Assembly: GCA_963699085.1 (NCBI GenBank)
Contig: CAVOTH010000001.1
Location: forward strand, 62,001-126,000
Origin: Bog-756 sp963699085
GTDB lineage: Bacteria > Actinomycetota > Acidimicrobiia > Acidimicrobiales > RAAP-2
Direction: 5' to 3'
Length of the DNA stretch: 64,000 nt
The translations under genes and the position numbers were made by a program. Positions 52,155-60,508 of the stretch are shown here, piece by piece (within the stretch, counting starts at the first letter, position 1; each line of letters starts with the position of its first letter). Under the pieces are notes generated by a model. The model was not told where the DNA came from and searched no databases. It worked only from the letters and a program-made list of their open reading frames with translations.

Positions 52155-53753
52155 ATGATGGACCTTCCGCTCAACGCCTGGCTTCTCTTCGATCATGCCC
52201 CGGCCTACGCCCCCGATGCAGAACTGGTCAGCCGCGACCCGACCGGCAAGGTGGAGCGCTGGACCTACGCCGAGTTCGGGCGCCGGACCCAGCAGTTGAT
52301 GCACGCCCTCGACCATCTGGGGCTGGACGCCGGAGATGTGGTGGCGTCGCTGGCATGGAACAGTGCGCGACACCTGGAGGCGTACTTCGGCGTCCCCTGC
52401 ACCGGGCGGGTACTCCACACGTTGAACGCCCGACTCTCGCCCGAGGATCTCGCATTCATCATGCGTGATGCCGGAGACCGGGTGGTGCTGGTCGACTCCG
52501 ATCTCCTGGGACTGCTCGAGGATTCTCTCGCCTTCCAGCCACCTCCCGAACACGTGATCGTGCTCGCCGACCACGTGCCGGAGACATCGATAGCCGGTGC
52601 TATCGCCTACGAGGACCTCCTGGCCGACGAGCCCACCACCTACCCCCGCAGGAACATCGACGAACGGGATCCGATGGGTATCTGCTACACGTCGGGGACC
52701 ACGGGGAACCCCAAAGGCGTCGTTTACACCCATCGGTCGACCTACCTCCACGCCCTGGCGGTGACGTCACATGCGGCCATGTCGATCGGCCCGGGAGACG
52801 CGGTGCTGCCCCAGGTGCCGATGTTCCACGCCAATGCATGGGGGATGCCCTATGCCGCCACGGCGGTCGGCGCCAAGCAGGTGTTCTTCGCCGGACCACT
52901 GGAAGCCGCCGACTTCGTCGACCTCATGGTGGACGAGCGTGTCACGGTGGCAGCCGGTGTCCCGACCGTCTGGATCGGTATCGCCGACGAGCTGTCCCGG
53001 CGTGGTGAGCGTCTTCTCGATCTCCGCCACATCATCTGCGGGGGAGCCCAGCCTCCACGTTCACTGATGCAGCGCTATGCCACCGAGTTCGGGATCCGGA
53101 TCGCGCAGGCGTGGGGCATGACCGAGACGTCGCCACTGGCCTCGGTGGCATGGCCCCAGGAGCGCATGCGCCATTGGAGCGAGGACGAGGTGACCGATGC
53201 CGCCTGGGCCCAGGCAGGGCTGCCGCTACCGGGCATCGAGATCAGCGTCCGTGATGATGCCGGGGACGAACTGCCCGCCGACGGGGAGTCGATGGGCGAC
53301 CTCTGCGTCCGAGGACCCTGGGTCATCGACGGGTATCTCCATGGGGACGGGACGGACGCCTTCACCGACGACGGGTGGTTCCGGACCGGGGACGTGGCTG
53401 TCGCCTCGAACTCGGGGTACTTCGTGATCGCCGATCGGACGAAGGACCTGATCAAGTCCGGAGGCGAGTGGATCTCGTCCGTGGACATGGAGGCGGCGGT
53501 GATGGAGATGGCCCATGTGGTCGAGGCGGCGGTGATCGCCGTGCCGGATCCCAAGTGGCAGGAACGACCGCTGGCCTGCATCGTGATGGCGCCGGGCGCC
53601 GACATCTCCGCCGAACAGGTCCGCACCCACCTGCTGGAGAGAGGATTCGCCCGCTGGCAGCTGCCCGAACGGATCGAGAAGATCGAGGCGGTGCCGCGCA
53701 CCAGCGTCGGGAAGTTCGACAAGAAGGCACTGCGCGCCCAGTTCGTCGATTGA
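52155..53753 (+). CDS. Long-chain fatty-acid-CoA ligase
   Basis: A 532-residue ANL enzyme: CYTSGTTGNPKGVVYTH, AWGMTETSP, GWFRTGDVA, DRTKDLIKSGGEWISSVDME and the C-terminal VPRTSVGKFDKKALR with the catalytic Lys. This motif set (GGEWISS) is that of long/medium-chain fatty acyl-CoA synthetases. Sited between phaC and the phasin gene, it probably activates fatty acids that feed PHA monomer supply. It differs from the ligase at 2771. Confidence 0.88.
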   Translation: MMDLPLNAWLLFDHAPAYAPDAELVSRDPTGKVERWTYAEFGRRTQQLMHALDHLGLDAGDVVASLAWNSARHLEAYFGVPCTGRVLHTLNARLSPEDLAFIMRDAGDRVVLVDSDLLGLLEDSLAFQPPPEHVIVLADHVPETSIAGAIAYEDLLADEPTTYPRRNIDERDPMGICYTSGTTGNPKGVVYTHRSTYLHALAVTSHAAMSIGPGDAVLPQVPMFHANAWGMPYAATAVGAKQVFFAGPLEAADFVDLMVDERVTVAAGVPTVWIGIADELSRRGERLLDLRHIICGGAQPPRSLMQRYATEFGIRIAQAWGMTETSPLASVAWPQERMRHWSEDEVTDAAWAQAGLPLPGIEISVRDDAGDELPADGESMGDLCVRGPWVIDGYLHGDGTDAFTDDGWFRTGDVAVASNSGYFVIADRTKDLIKSGGEWISSVDMEAAVMEMAHVVEAAVIAVPDPKWQERPLACIVMAPGADISAEQVRTHLLERGFARWQLPERIEKIEAVPRTSVGKFDKKALRAQFVD

Positions 53754-53785
53754 TCGGGTGCCGGTTCGAGGCGTGCCGGAGAAGC

Positions 53786-53813
53786 TTGACCCAAACCGTC
53801 TGCTTGATAAAGT
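53786..53813 (+). promoter_or_regulatory. Candidate sigma-70-type promoter for the phasin gene
   Basis: TTGACC (53786-53791) and TAAAGT (53808-53813) are separated by 16 bp, 35 bp upstream of the phasin ATG. Good spacing for a vegetative promoter; phasins are often expressed independently of phaC. Sequence-only evidence. Confidence 0.4.
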
Positions 53814-53847
53814 ATGCACCAGGACAACTATCCCAAGTGAGGTCGCA

Positions 53848-54132
53848 ATGACAGCAGTCGAGATGACCGAGAAGGTGCAGGACGGAGTGATGAAGGCGGT
53901 GGAGACCAGCCAGCGCCTCACCCTCGAAGCTCTGCGCACGACCACTTCCGCCTTCGACGGGGTGATGCCCGACACATCGAAGGTCCCCTTCGCGGACAAG
54001 TTGCCCACTGCGTCCGAAACCATCGACATGACCTTCGCCTTCACCGGCCGGCTGCTCGAGGCCCAGCATGCATTCCTCTCGAGCCTGGTGGAGATGTCCT
54101 CCGCGCCTGCGACCCCGGCCAAGAAGATCTGA
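53848..54132 (+). CDS. Phasin-like granule-associated protein
   Basis: A 94-residue helical, Ala/Thr-rich protein (TEKVQDGVMKAVETSQRLTL, FAFTGRLLEAQHAFLSSLVE) ending in KK. Size, amphipathic helices and position between a fatty-acyl-CoA ligase and other PHA genes point to a phasin that coats PHA granules. It is too divergent to place in a named phasin family. ATG 53848 follows GAGG and a promoter-like element. Confidence 0.65.
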   Translation: MTAVEMTEKVQDGVMKAVETSQRLTLEALRTTTSAFDGVMPDTSKVPFADKLPTASETIDMTFAFTGRLLEAQHAFLSSLVEMSSAPATPAKKI

Positions 54133-54252
54133 AGCCAACAGTCACTGGTGGAAATCGACACAGTGGTTTAGATTGTCGCGGGACGCCCCCGTTTTCGGGA
54201 CCGGTAAAGCATGCAGTAGCTGAGCCGGCGATCGCCACGGAAGGAGTGCCCG

Positions 54253-54909
54253 GTGTCGCTGGCCACCCTGACCATCAACAGCAGGAACTACGGTGCCTGG
54301 TCCCTCCGTGGCTGGTTGCTCTGCAAGTTCGCAGGCCTCGACTTCGCCGTCGACGTGATGGACAGTCAGGACCCGGATGCCCGTGCCGAGCTGTTGCTGC
54401 TCTCCCCTTCTTTTTTGGTTCCCCGGCTGAACCACGGCGAGCTCGCGGTGTGGGACACCCTGGCCTTGGGCGAGTACCTGCACGAGCTCCTGCCCGATAG
54501 TTCGCTCCTGCCCGCCGACCCGGTAGCGAGGGCCAGGTGCCGTTCGGTATCCGGCGAGATCCACTCCGGCTTCGCCAATCTGCGGTCTGCGCTGCCGATG
54601 AACATCAAGGCCTATCACCCAGGGTTTCCCGTCTGGGCCGGGGCTCAGGCCGACATCGATCGCATCGAGACCATCTGGAACGAGTGCGTGGCCACCTCGG
54701 GCGGCCCCTTCCTGTTCGGGGAGAACCGCACGGTCGCTGATGCCATGTACGCGCCGGTGTGCACCCGGTTCCGGACCTACGACGTCAAACTCGGTGCCGA
54801 TGCCAACGACTACGTGGAGACCATCCTGGGTCTGCCCGAAATGGTCGAGTGGATCACCGACGCCCGTGCCGAGCCTGACGATGTCGAAGAGCTCGAAATG
54901 GAGTTCTGA
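54253..54909 (+). CDS. Glutathione S-transferase family protein
   Basis: A 218-residue protein with the N-terminal thioredoxin-like GST domain (TINSRNYGAWSLRGWLLCKF) and a C-terminal helical domain (FLFGENRTVADAMYAPVCTR). Actinobacteria generally lack glutathione, so the thiol used here is uncertain. GTG 54253 has AAGGAG 6 bases upstream. It lies between the phasin and PHA depolymerase genes, an unusual placing. Confidence 0.8.
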   Translation: MSLATLTINSRNYGAWSLRGWLLCKFAGLDFAVDVMDSQDPDARAELLLLSPSFLVPRLNHGELAVWDTLALGEYLHELLPDSSLLPADPVARARCRSVSGEIHSGFANLRSALPMNIKAYHPGFPVWAGAQADIDRIETIWNECVATSGGPFLFGENRTVADAMYAPVCTRFRTYDVKLGADANDYVETILGLPEMVEWITDARAEPDDVEELEMEF

Positions 54910-54960
54910 CCGGTCTGACACCGGTCGCCGGAGCACCCGTGGAGGGACGCCCGGGAAGCC

Positions 54961-56178
54961 TCAGTTGTTGGCCAGGATGAAGTTGCGCACGATGGGGTAG
55001 GTCTGGCTCTGCCATCTGGTCCCGCTGAACACACCGTAGTGCCCCACGCCGGGCTGCAGGTGGTGGCGCTTCTTCGAGGGTTTTATGCCGGTGCACAATT
55101 GCTGCGCGGCCATGGTCTGGCCGACTCCGCACACATCATCTTTCTCACCCTCCACCGTGAGCAGGGCGGTACGCCTCATCGCTGCTGGCTCGACCGGCTG
55201 TCCCCGCCAGGTGAGCAGTCCTTGGGCGAGGAGCTCGCGCTGGAAGACGGCATCGACCGTCTGGAGGTAGAACTCAGCGGGCATATCCAGCACGGCGAAG
55301 TATTCGTCGTAGAACTCCTCGATCTGAGCCGCCTCGGCGTAATCGCCCCGCATCAGCTGGTGGTAGAGCTTGACGTGCTGATTGACATGGCGACCGACGT
55401 TCATGGTGACGAACGCCGACACCTGGAGGAAGCCGGGGTACACCCGCCGGAGTGCACCGGGATAGCGGAGCGGTACGGTGGCAATCACGTTCTGCTCGAA
55501 CCAGCTGAGCGGCTTGGAGTGGGCCAGTACGTTGACCTCCGTCGGACTCACCCGGGTGTCGATCGGCCCGGCCATCAGGGTCAGGCTCCTCGGCTGCGCA
55601 GGGTTGTCGTTGGCGGCCATGAGGGCGGCAGCGGCCAACGAGGCCGGGCACGGCTGGCAGACCGCCATCAGATGGGCGCCCGGTCCGATGTGCTCGAGGA
55701 AGGTGATCAGCTGACCGATGTAGTCGTCCAGGCCGAAGGCACCATGGGTCAGGCTCACATCCCGCGCGTTGTGCCAGTCCGTCACGTACACGTCGTGGTC
55801 GGCGACGAGCGAGCGCACCGTGTCGCGAAGCAGCGTGGAGAAATGCCCGGCAAGTGCGGTGACGAGCAGGACCCGCGGTTGGGGGACGTCAACCTCCTTG
55901 GCGAAATGGAGCAGCGTAGAGAAGGGCGTTACGAGTGACGCCTCCTCGTGCACCGCGGTGATTTCGCCACCGACGGTGGTGAAGTCGATGCCGAATGGCG
56001 GGCGTCGATGAGTGAGCCGGGCCCGACCGATCATCTCGCAGCCAGCCGAGACCCGCCGGACGAATCGGTTGTCCGTCCATGCGACTGGAAGCTCTCCCAG
56101 CGTCAACTGGGCCAGGCCAGCGAATGCTCGCGCCGGAGCCGTCAGATCCCGCTGCGCCTGATAGGTCTGGTAGAGCAT
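54961..56178 (-). CDS. phaZ: Intracellular PHA depolymerase (PhaZ)
   Basis: A 405-residue hydrolase with MLYQTYQAQRDLTAPARAFA at the start, the Cys-type nucleophile in LMAVCQPCPASLAAA and the catalytic His near LQPGVGHYGVFSG. These features match intracellular polyhydroxybutyrate depolymerases (PhaZ1 group), which mobilise stored polymer. It is convergent with the phasin/GST genes, closing the PHA locus with both synthesis and breakdown. Confidence 0.9.
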   Translation of the reverse strand: MLYQTYQAQRDLTAPARAFAGLAQLTLGELPVAWTDNRFVRRVSAGCEMIGRARLTHRRPPFGIDFTTVGGEITAVHEEASLVTPFSTLLHFAKEVDVPQPRVLLVTALAGHFSTLLRDTVRSLVADHDVYVTDWHNARDVSLTHGAFGLDDYIGQLITFLEHIGPGAHLMAVCQPCPASLAAAALMAANDNPAQPRSLTLMAGPIDTRVSPTEVNVLAHSKPLSWFEQNVIATVPLRYPGALRRVYPGFLQVSAFVTMNVGRHVNQHVKLYHQLMRGDYAEAAQIEEFYDEYFAVLDMPAEFYLQTVDAVFQRELLAQGLLTWRGQPVEPAAMRRTALLTVEGEKDDVCGVGQTMAAQQLCTGIKPSKKRHHLQPGVGHYGVFSGTRWQSQTYPIVRNFILANN

Positions 56179-56791
56179 GGCGTCTCTCTCTGTCGCAGGC
56201 AGGTAGTGCCGACGGTCGAACGGTTCGCCGCCACCTCAACTCGTAGGTCATGCCTGGGCGGAGAATGTCGTCTTACCCTAGCCCTCCGGACCGACGGAAG
56301 GTCCAGCTCGCCTCGAACGACGAGCCAGCTGGGGACTGATCCCGAGTGGCCCTGCTCTGGTCCAATTGATGGGAGATCCCTCGAACCGACCACCGGCCGT
56401 CGCCCGCACACTTCCTCTGAAGTGCCAGCACGCTCGGTTTGATTTTGGTGATCTCCTCCCTGGCCCGCAGCGGTCGATCCCGACAGCGCCGCCGCTGTCG
56501 GGGCGTCATCGGAGCCGCGTTTTCTTCACCAGTTCGACCGGCTTCGCCCCCCGGCCGTCATGGTGGGCCGGATGTCCTCCAACGACGTTGCCAGGCAACT
56601 CTCTCCGCCCTCGGTCCCGACCTTCGTGGTGGCTCACATCGTTGACGGGGCCTTTGGCGGTGGCCGTCATAAAGGTGCTTTATCCTGACATCACGCCGGC
56701 AGACGCCGCCGATATCGTGTTCCCCCACCCGGAGGGATCTGAGTTACCTGAAGCCTCTGGCGTTTTTGTCGACACTTGCCAAGGACACACT
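56179..56791. other. Gene-poor region with a hairpin, 613 bp
   Basis: No convincing gene. A perfect 10-bp inverted repeat, CCCGACAGCG (56479-56488) with loop CCGC and its complement to 56502, could be a terminator or RNA structure, but no gene ends near it. The frame in front of arsC is open but lacks similarity and is not needed for that protein. No arsR is found. Confidence 0.4.
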
Positions 56792-57232
56792 TTGACCGAC
56801 CGTCCCACCGTCCTCTTTCTCTGCATCCACAACGCTGGCCGAAGCCTGGCGGCGAAGGTGCTGCTCGACCACCATGCTGCGGGCCGGATACGCGTGGAGT
56901 CCGCAGGTTCGGATCCGGGCGATCAGCTCAACCGCTCGGTGGTTGCCGTCCTGAATGAGCGCGGTCTCGACCCGTCCCGGGAGTTCCCGAAGCCGCTCAC
57001 CGACGAGACGGCCCGGGCGGCGGATGCCATTGTGACAATGGGCTGCGGCGATACCTGTCCCGTCTACCCCGGCAAGCGCTACTTGAACTGGGAGCTCGAC
57101 GACCCAGCGGGTAAGTCGGTCGACGAGGTCCGGCCTATCGTGGACGAGATCGATCGCCGCGTGCACGAACTACTCGCAGAACTGTTGGCTTCCATGCCAC
57201 CTTCGTCGTCACAGCCTGAATCAGGAGCATAA
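56792..57232 (+). CDS. arsC: Arsenate reductase, low-molecular-weight phosphatase fold
   Basis: A 146-residue protein with the phosphatase-type loop LCIHNAGRS (Cys-x5-Arg-Ser) near the N-terminus, an ARAADAIVTMGCGDTCPVYPG segment (split here: ADAIVTMGCG, DTCPVYPG) and NWELDDPAGKSVDEV. Actinobacterial members reduce arsenate to arsenite through mycothiol/mycoredoxin or thioredoxin. TTG 56792 with AAGGA upstream gives the conserved start. No arsR or efflux pump adjoins; the following gene is a membrane protein of unknown function. Confidence 0.87.
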   Translation: MTDRPTVLFLCIHNAGRSLAAKVLLDHHAAGRIRVESAGSDPGDQLNRSVVAVLNERGLDPSREFPKPLTDETARAADAIVTMGCGDTCPVYPGKRYLNWELDDPAGKSVDEVRPIVDEIDRRVHELLAELLASMPPSSSQPESGA

Positions 57233-57237
57233 AGGAG

Positions 57238-57747
57238 ATGATGACCCAATCCCCACCTGTGAGTCGCCTTCTACGAATTGCGAGAATCGATCTGACCCCG
57301 TCCCATCGTCAACCGTCCGCGATCCGGGTAGTGCTGGCGACCGTCGTCTCCATTGCGGGCTCCCTTGCCGCCGATGCTGCGATCGTCGCCATCGGAACCA
57401 GAGTGTTCCCATCGACCAAGGGCTACGTACATTTCCGCTTTTCGGACTATGCAAAGCTGACCGTGATCGGGGTACTGATCGCCTGTGCCGCCTGGCCGAT
57501 CGTGACCCGGATCACCTCTTCGCCTCGCTGGATGTTCTTCCGGATGGCCATTGCGGTGACCTTGGTCTTGTGGATTCCCGATCTCTACATTCTCCATCAG
57601 GGTCAGCCGGCCAAGGCAGTGGGCATTCTGATGTTGATGCACTTGGCCATCGCTCTTGTCACCTACAACGCGCTGGTCCGGATCGCTGCGGTGACCGAGA
57701 CCCCGCCACCGCTGGACGGGGTAGCTGGTCAGCAGGCTGATATTTGA
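57238..57747 (+). CDS. DUF6069-like integral membrane protein
   Basis: A 169-residue protein with four helices (VVLATVVSIAGSLAADAAIVA; LTVIGVLIACAAWPIVT; FFRMAIAVTLVLWIPDL; AVGILMLMHLAIALVTYNAL). The pattern of an N-terminal helix, one loop and a C-terminal helix pair matches DUF6069. It begins just after arsC; AGGAG lies immediately before the first ATG, so the start may be ATG 57241 or a later GTG. Function unknown. Confidence 0.7.
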   Translation: MMTQSPPVSRLLRIARIDLTPSHRQPSAIRVVLATVVSIAGSLAADAAIVAIGTRVFPSTKGYVHFRFSDYAKLTVIGVLIACAAWPIVTRITSSPRWMFFRMAIAVTLVLWIPDLYILHQGQPAKAVGILMLMHLAIALVTYNALVRIAAVTETPPPLDGVAGQQADI

Positions 57748-57922
57748 ATCGACGAGGATCGCTTCAGGCCACCGTCGGATCAGGCCGGGCTCCACACGGA
57801 TTGGGGCATCGGCCCATGGGTGACAAGCCCTGCGCTCTAACCCATGACGTGGCTCCTCTGGCTCCCCGTCCGTCATTCCCTGTGGAAATAGCTCCGCTGC
57901 CTCCGCCGAGTCTCCGTCGACC

Positions 57923-58249
57923 TCACCGACCAACGGCTCGCTCCAGCTGCGCCTTGTTCATCGTTGACCGTCCTTGCACGTTCTTTCGCCGAGCCTCCTG
58001 ATACAGCTGGTCCCGCGTACGTCCACCAGCTCCCTTGTGGGACCGGAGTCCACCCCGGCGACTCGATGAGATGTCTTGAGTCGACGTCTTGCTGGCAGTC
58101 CTCGCCTCCCCAGACCGGGCCCGGGCCTTGTTCACCGTCCGGGCAGCGATCTCCTCAGCTTCGTCATCTGAATCACCGCGTTCGATGAGACCCTCTTTGA
58201 TGTGGGCGTACTGACGCTCGCGCTTTTTGCTCCAGCCTTGTCGTGGCAT
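57923..58249 (-). CDS. Small basic protein with Rho-N-like C-terminus (plasmid-stabilisation-like family)
   Basis: A 108-residue, highly charged protein: WSKKRERQYAHIKEGLIERG, EIAARTVNKARARSGEA and a C-terminal TRDQLYQEARRKNVQGRSTM, NKAQLERAVGR. The C-terminal SAP/Rho-N-like helix pair can bind nucleic acid. Closely similar proteins occur widely in bacteria, usually as single genes, annotated as plasmid stabilisation or Rho-terminator-like proteins; the true function is unknown. Confidence 0.78.
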   Translation of the reverse strand: MPRQGWSKKRERQYAHIKEGLIERGDSDDEAEEIAARTVNKARARSGEARTASKTSTQDISSSRRGGLRSHKGAGGRTRDQLYQEARRKNVQGRSTMNKAQLERAVGR

Positions 58250-58427
58250 CTACCTCTCTCCCTTCGTTCTGGAGGTTGGTCGTGTTATTCCCATCGCTAC
58301 ACCCGGCAAAACAGAAGGCAAGACTTTTAGAATCCGGTCACGTTCGTGTTCGTGCGGCACCCAGGCGATTCCACCAGGCCTCCGCCCATCAGCCCGGATG
58401 CAATTGCTGTACCCGGTCGAACCCGGA

Positions 58428-60059
58428 TCAGAAGCCCGAAGCCTGAGCAACCGGCGCGCCGGGGTCACCGGTCATATCGGAGGAGGATGATCGCTTTCGT
58501 ACCATCGAAATTGGACTGGCAACGTCCTCGAGCGACTTTTGCTCGGCCGCCACTCCAAATGCGATCTCCACGGCGCCACCGAGTGCCATGATCGCCGCTC
58601 CGATCAGATAGCCGATGAACAGCTTGAAATGATCTTGGCCATTCCCGATCAGAAGTCCGTACAACCAGGGTCCGATGGACCCGAACGTCTGGGCGATGGC
58701 AAAGAAGACGGCGATGGCCTTGGCCCGGACCTCAACCGGGAAGATCTCGCTGACGGTCAGATAGGCGGCGCTGGCCCCGGCGGATGCAAAGAAGAAGATC
58801 ACACACCAGCAGATCGTCTGGGTCATTGCGTCGAGTGCTCCGGCATTGAAGAGGAACGCGCTGACCGCCAACAGACCGCCAGACAGGATGTAGGTCCCGG
58901 CGATCATGCGGCGGCGCCCGATGGTGTCGAACAGATGACCCAAGGTGAGGGGCCCGATGAGGTTTCCAAGCGCAAAGAACATGAAGTAATACGCAGTGTC
59001 CTTCTCGTTGACCCCGTAGACCTTCGTCAGCACCAGTGCATACGTGAAGAAGATGGCGTTGTAGAGGAACGACTGGGTGATCATCAAGCTGGCCCCGAGG
59101 ATGGCTCGCTTGGGGTACGTGGCGAACAGCATCCGGGCCAGCGCTACGAACCCGATATTGGTGGCGGGCGAGATCTCAATGGCCTTGGAACTGTCCACTT
59201 CGCCGAGGGTGCCCCCTGACTGCCCGGTAGCCGCCTCGATGCGCCGGATCGCCTCTTCGGCCTCCTTCTCCCGCCCGTTCATGATCAACCATCTCGGACT
59301 TTCCGGCAGGTTCTTGCGAACGAAGAGTATGACGGTTCCGAGGACAGGTCCGAACAGGAACGCCACGCGCCAGGAATAGGCGATCGGAAGGTGATTCACC
59401 ACCAACAAGGTCAAAATGGTGGCAAGGAATGCTCCGGCCCAATAGGTCCCGTTGACCGTAATGTCCACCCGACCCCGGTACCTGGCGGGAATCAATTCGT
59501 CGATGGCTGAGTTGATCGCCGCATATTCGCCACCAATGCCGGCGCCCGCGACGAATCTCGAGAAGTACAGCCAGTACACCCAGAATTGTGAGTGCCCGAA
59601 TGTCAGGGCTGTGAGGAATCCCCCGAAGAGATACACGCCCAGAGTGATCATGAAGAGGTTCCGGCGCCCCCACTTGTCGGAGAGTCTTCCGAAGAACAAG
59701 GCCCCGAACACCTCACCGAGGAGATACACCGTGCCTACGGCGAAGGCGACTCCGGCCGAGGACAGATTGAGTGACTGTTTGCTGCTGATGAGGTTGGTGA
59801 CATTTCCGGCGATGGTGATCTCGAGGCCATCGAGGATCCACGCCACCCCGAGAGCCACGACCAGCATGGTGTGGAACCGCGACCAACCCAGCCTGTCGAG
59901 CCGGGCCGGGATAAGCGTCCGGATGGCGCCGCCTCGGGCCTTGTCCTCAGCGCTATGGGCTATTTCTCCCTTGTCGACGGCGCTACCGGCTGACTCCACT
60001 TCCGTCCTGAACGTTGTCACGGCGACCCCCCTGATCGATTCTGCGTCCCTGTTCCCCAA
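58428..60059 (-). CDS. MFS transporter, sugar-porter-like group
   Basis: A 543-residue transporter with 12 predicted membrane helices. The MFS signature GRLSDKWGRRNLF is in loop 2-3 and its copy HLFDTIGRRRMIAG in loop 8-9; ELIPARYRGRVD and SEIFPVEVRAKAI lie after helices 4 and 10 as in sugar/aromatic-acid porters. The N-terminal ~50 residues before the first helix are unusual, so a start further in (for example GTG 60014-60020 region) is possible. Substrate unknown. Confidence 0.85.
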   Translation of the reverse strand: MGNRDAESIRGVAVTTFRTEVESAGSAVDKGEIAHSAEDKARGGAIRTLIPARLDRLGWSRFHTMLVVALGVAWILDGLEITIAGNVTNLISSKQSLNLSSAGVAFAVGTVYLLGEVFGALFFGRLSDKWGRRNLFMITLGVYLFGGFLTALTFGHSQFWVYWLYFSRFVAGAGIGGEYAAINSAIDELIPARYRGRVDITVNGTYWAGAFLATILTLLVVNHLPIAYSWRVAFLFGPVLGTVILFVRKNLPESPRWLIMNGREKEAEEAIRRIEAATGQSGGTLGEVDSSKAIEISPATNIGFVALARMLFATYPKRAILGASLMITQSFLYNAIFFTYALVLTKVYGVNEKDTAYYFMFFALGNLIGPLTLGHLFDTIGRRRMIAGTYILSGGLLAVSAFLFNAGALDAMTQTICWCVIFFFASAGASAAYLTVSEIFPVEVRAKAIAVFFAIAQTFGSIGPWLYGLLIGNGQDHFKLFIGYLIGAAIMALGGAVEIAFGVAAEQKSLEDVASPISMVRKRSSSSDMTGDPGAPVAQASGF

Positions 60060-60412
60060 GCGCTCTATTCCCCATCCCTGGGCGTTCTATTCCCGAGTTC
60101 CCACCTTCCAATCACGACCGATGCGACAACTCCGTTGCAACCTCGACCTCCGCGGCGGCTGAGCGTGAGGTCAGGTCACAGGGATCCATCAGGCAGCTCT
60201 CCAAGAGGCACTTCTGATTAGGACCCGCAACGGTCGGGTAGATGAGAGCCATGCCGAGGCACAAGAGCGAAGGTGTCTGGACTACGCCCGGGAGCAATGG
60301 AGCAAAACCCGCAACGCCGACGCCGGCTCCCATCTGGGAATCAGCGCGACCCCTGGTGACCGGCGAATCGGTCAGACCGGCCAGTGGACAGGTACGCTCA
60401 TAGTTCAATGTC
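60060..60412. other. Divergent region upstream of ligD, 353 bp
   Basis: Contains the promoters of the MFS gene (minus) and ligD (plus). A minus-strand frame over 60112-60414 has a helix and four Cys (QKCLLESCLMDPC) but no ribosome site, so I do not call it. Two near-identical CTATTCCC blocks occur at about 60062 and 60088. Confidence 0.35.
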
Positions 60413-60508
60413 ATGGCCTATGTGGAGCTTGACGTGGACCTCGAAGTCCGGGCGCTGGTGCCCCTCACCATCCCGTTGAGGCGCCTCGGTCGGATCGGAG
60501 GCCGATGA
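60413..60508 (+). CDS. Candidate 31-residue upstream ORF coupled to ligD
   Basis: A short frame beginning MAYVELDVDLEVRALVPL stops at TGA 60506-60508, overlapping the ligD ATG by ATGA (60505-60508). Such overlap is typical of translational coupling. The peptide is amphipathic with acidic then basic residues, with no known family. Could be a regulatory leader; could be chance. Confidence 0.35.
   Translation: MAYVELDVDLEVRALVPLTIPLRRLGRIGGR

Noticed and set aside
60112..60414. Minus-strand Cys-containing frame upstream of ligD
   Set aside because: No ribosome site and no similarity; reported only in the gap note.
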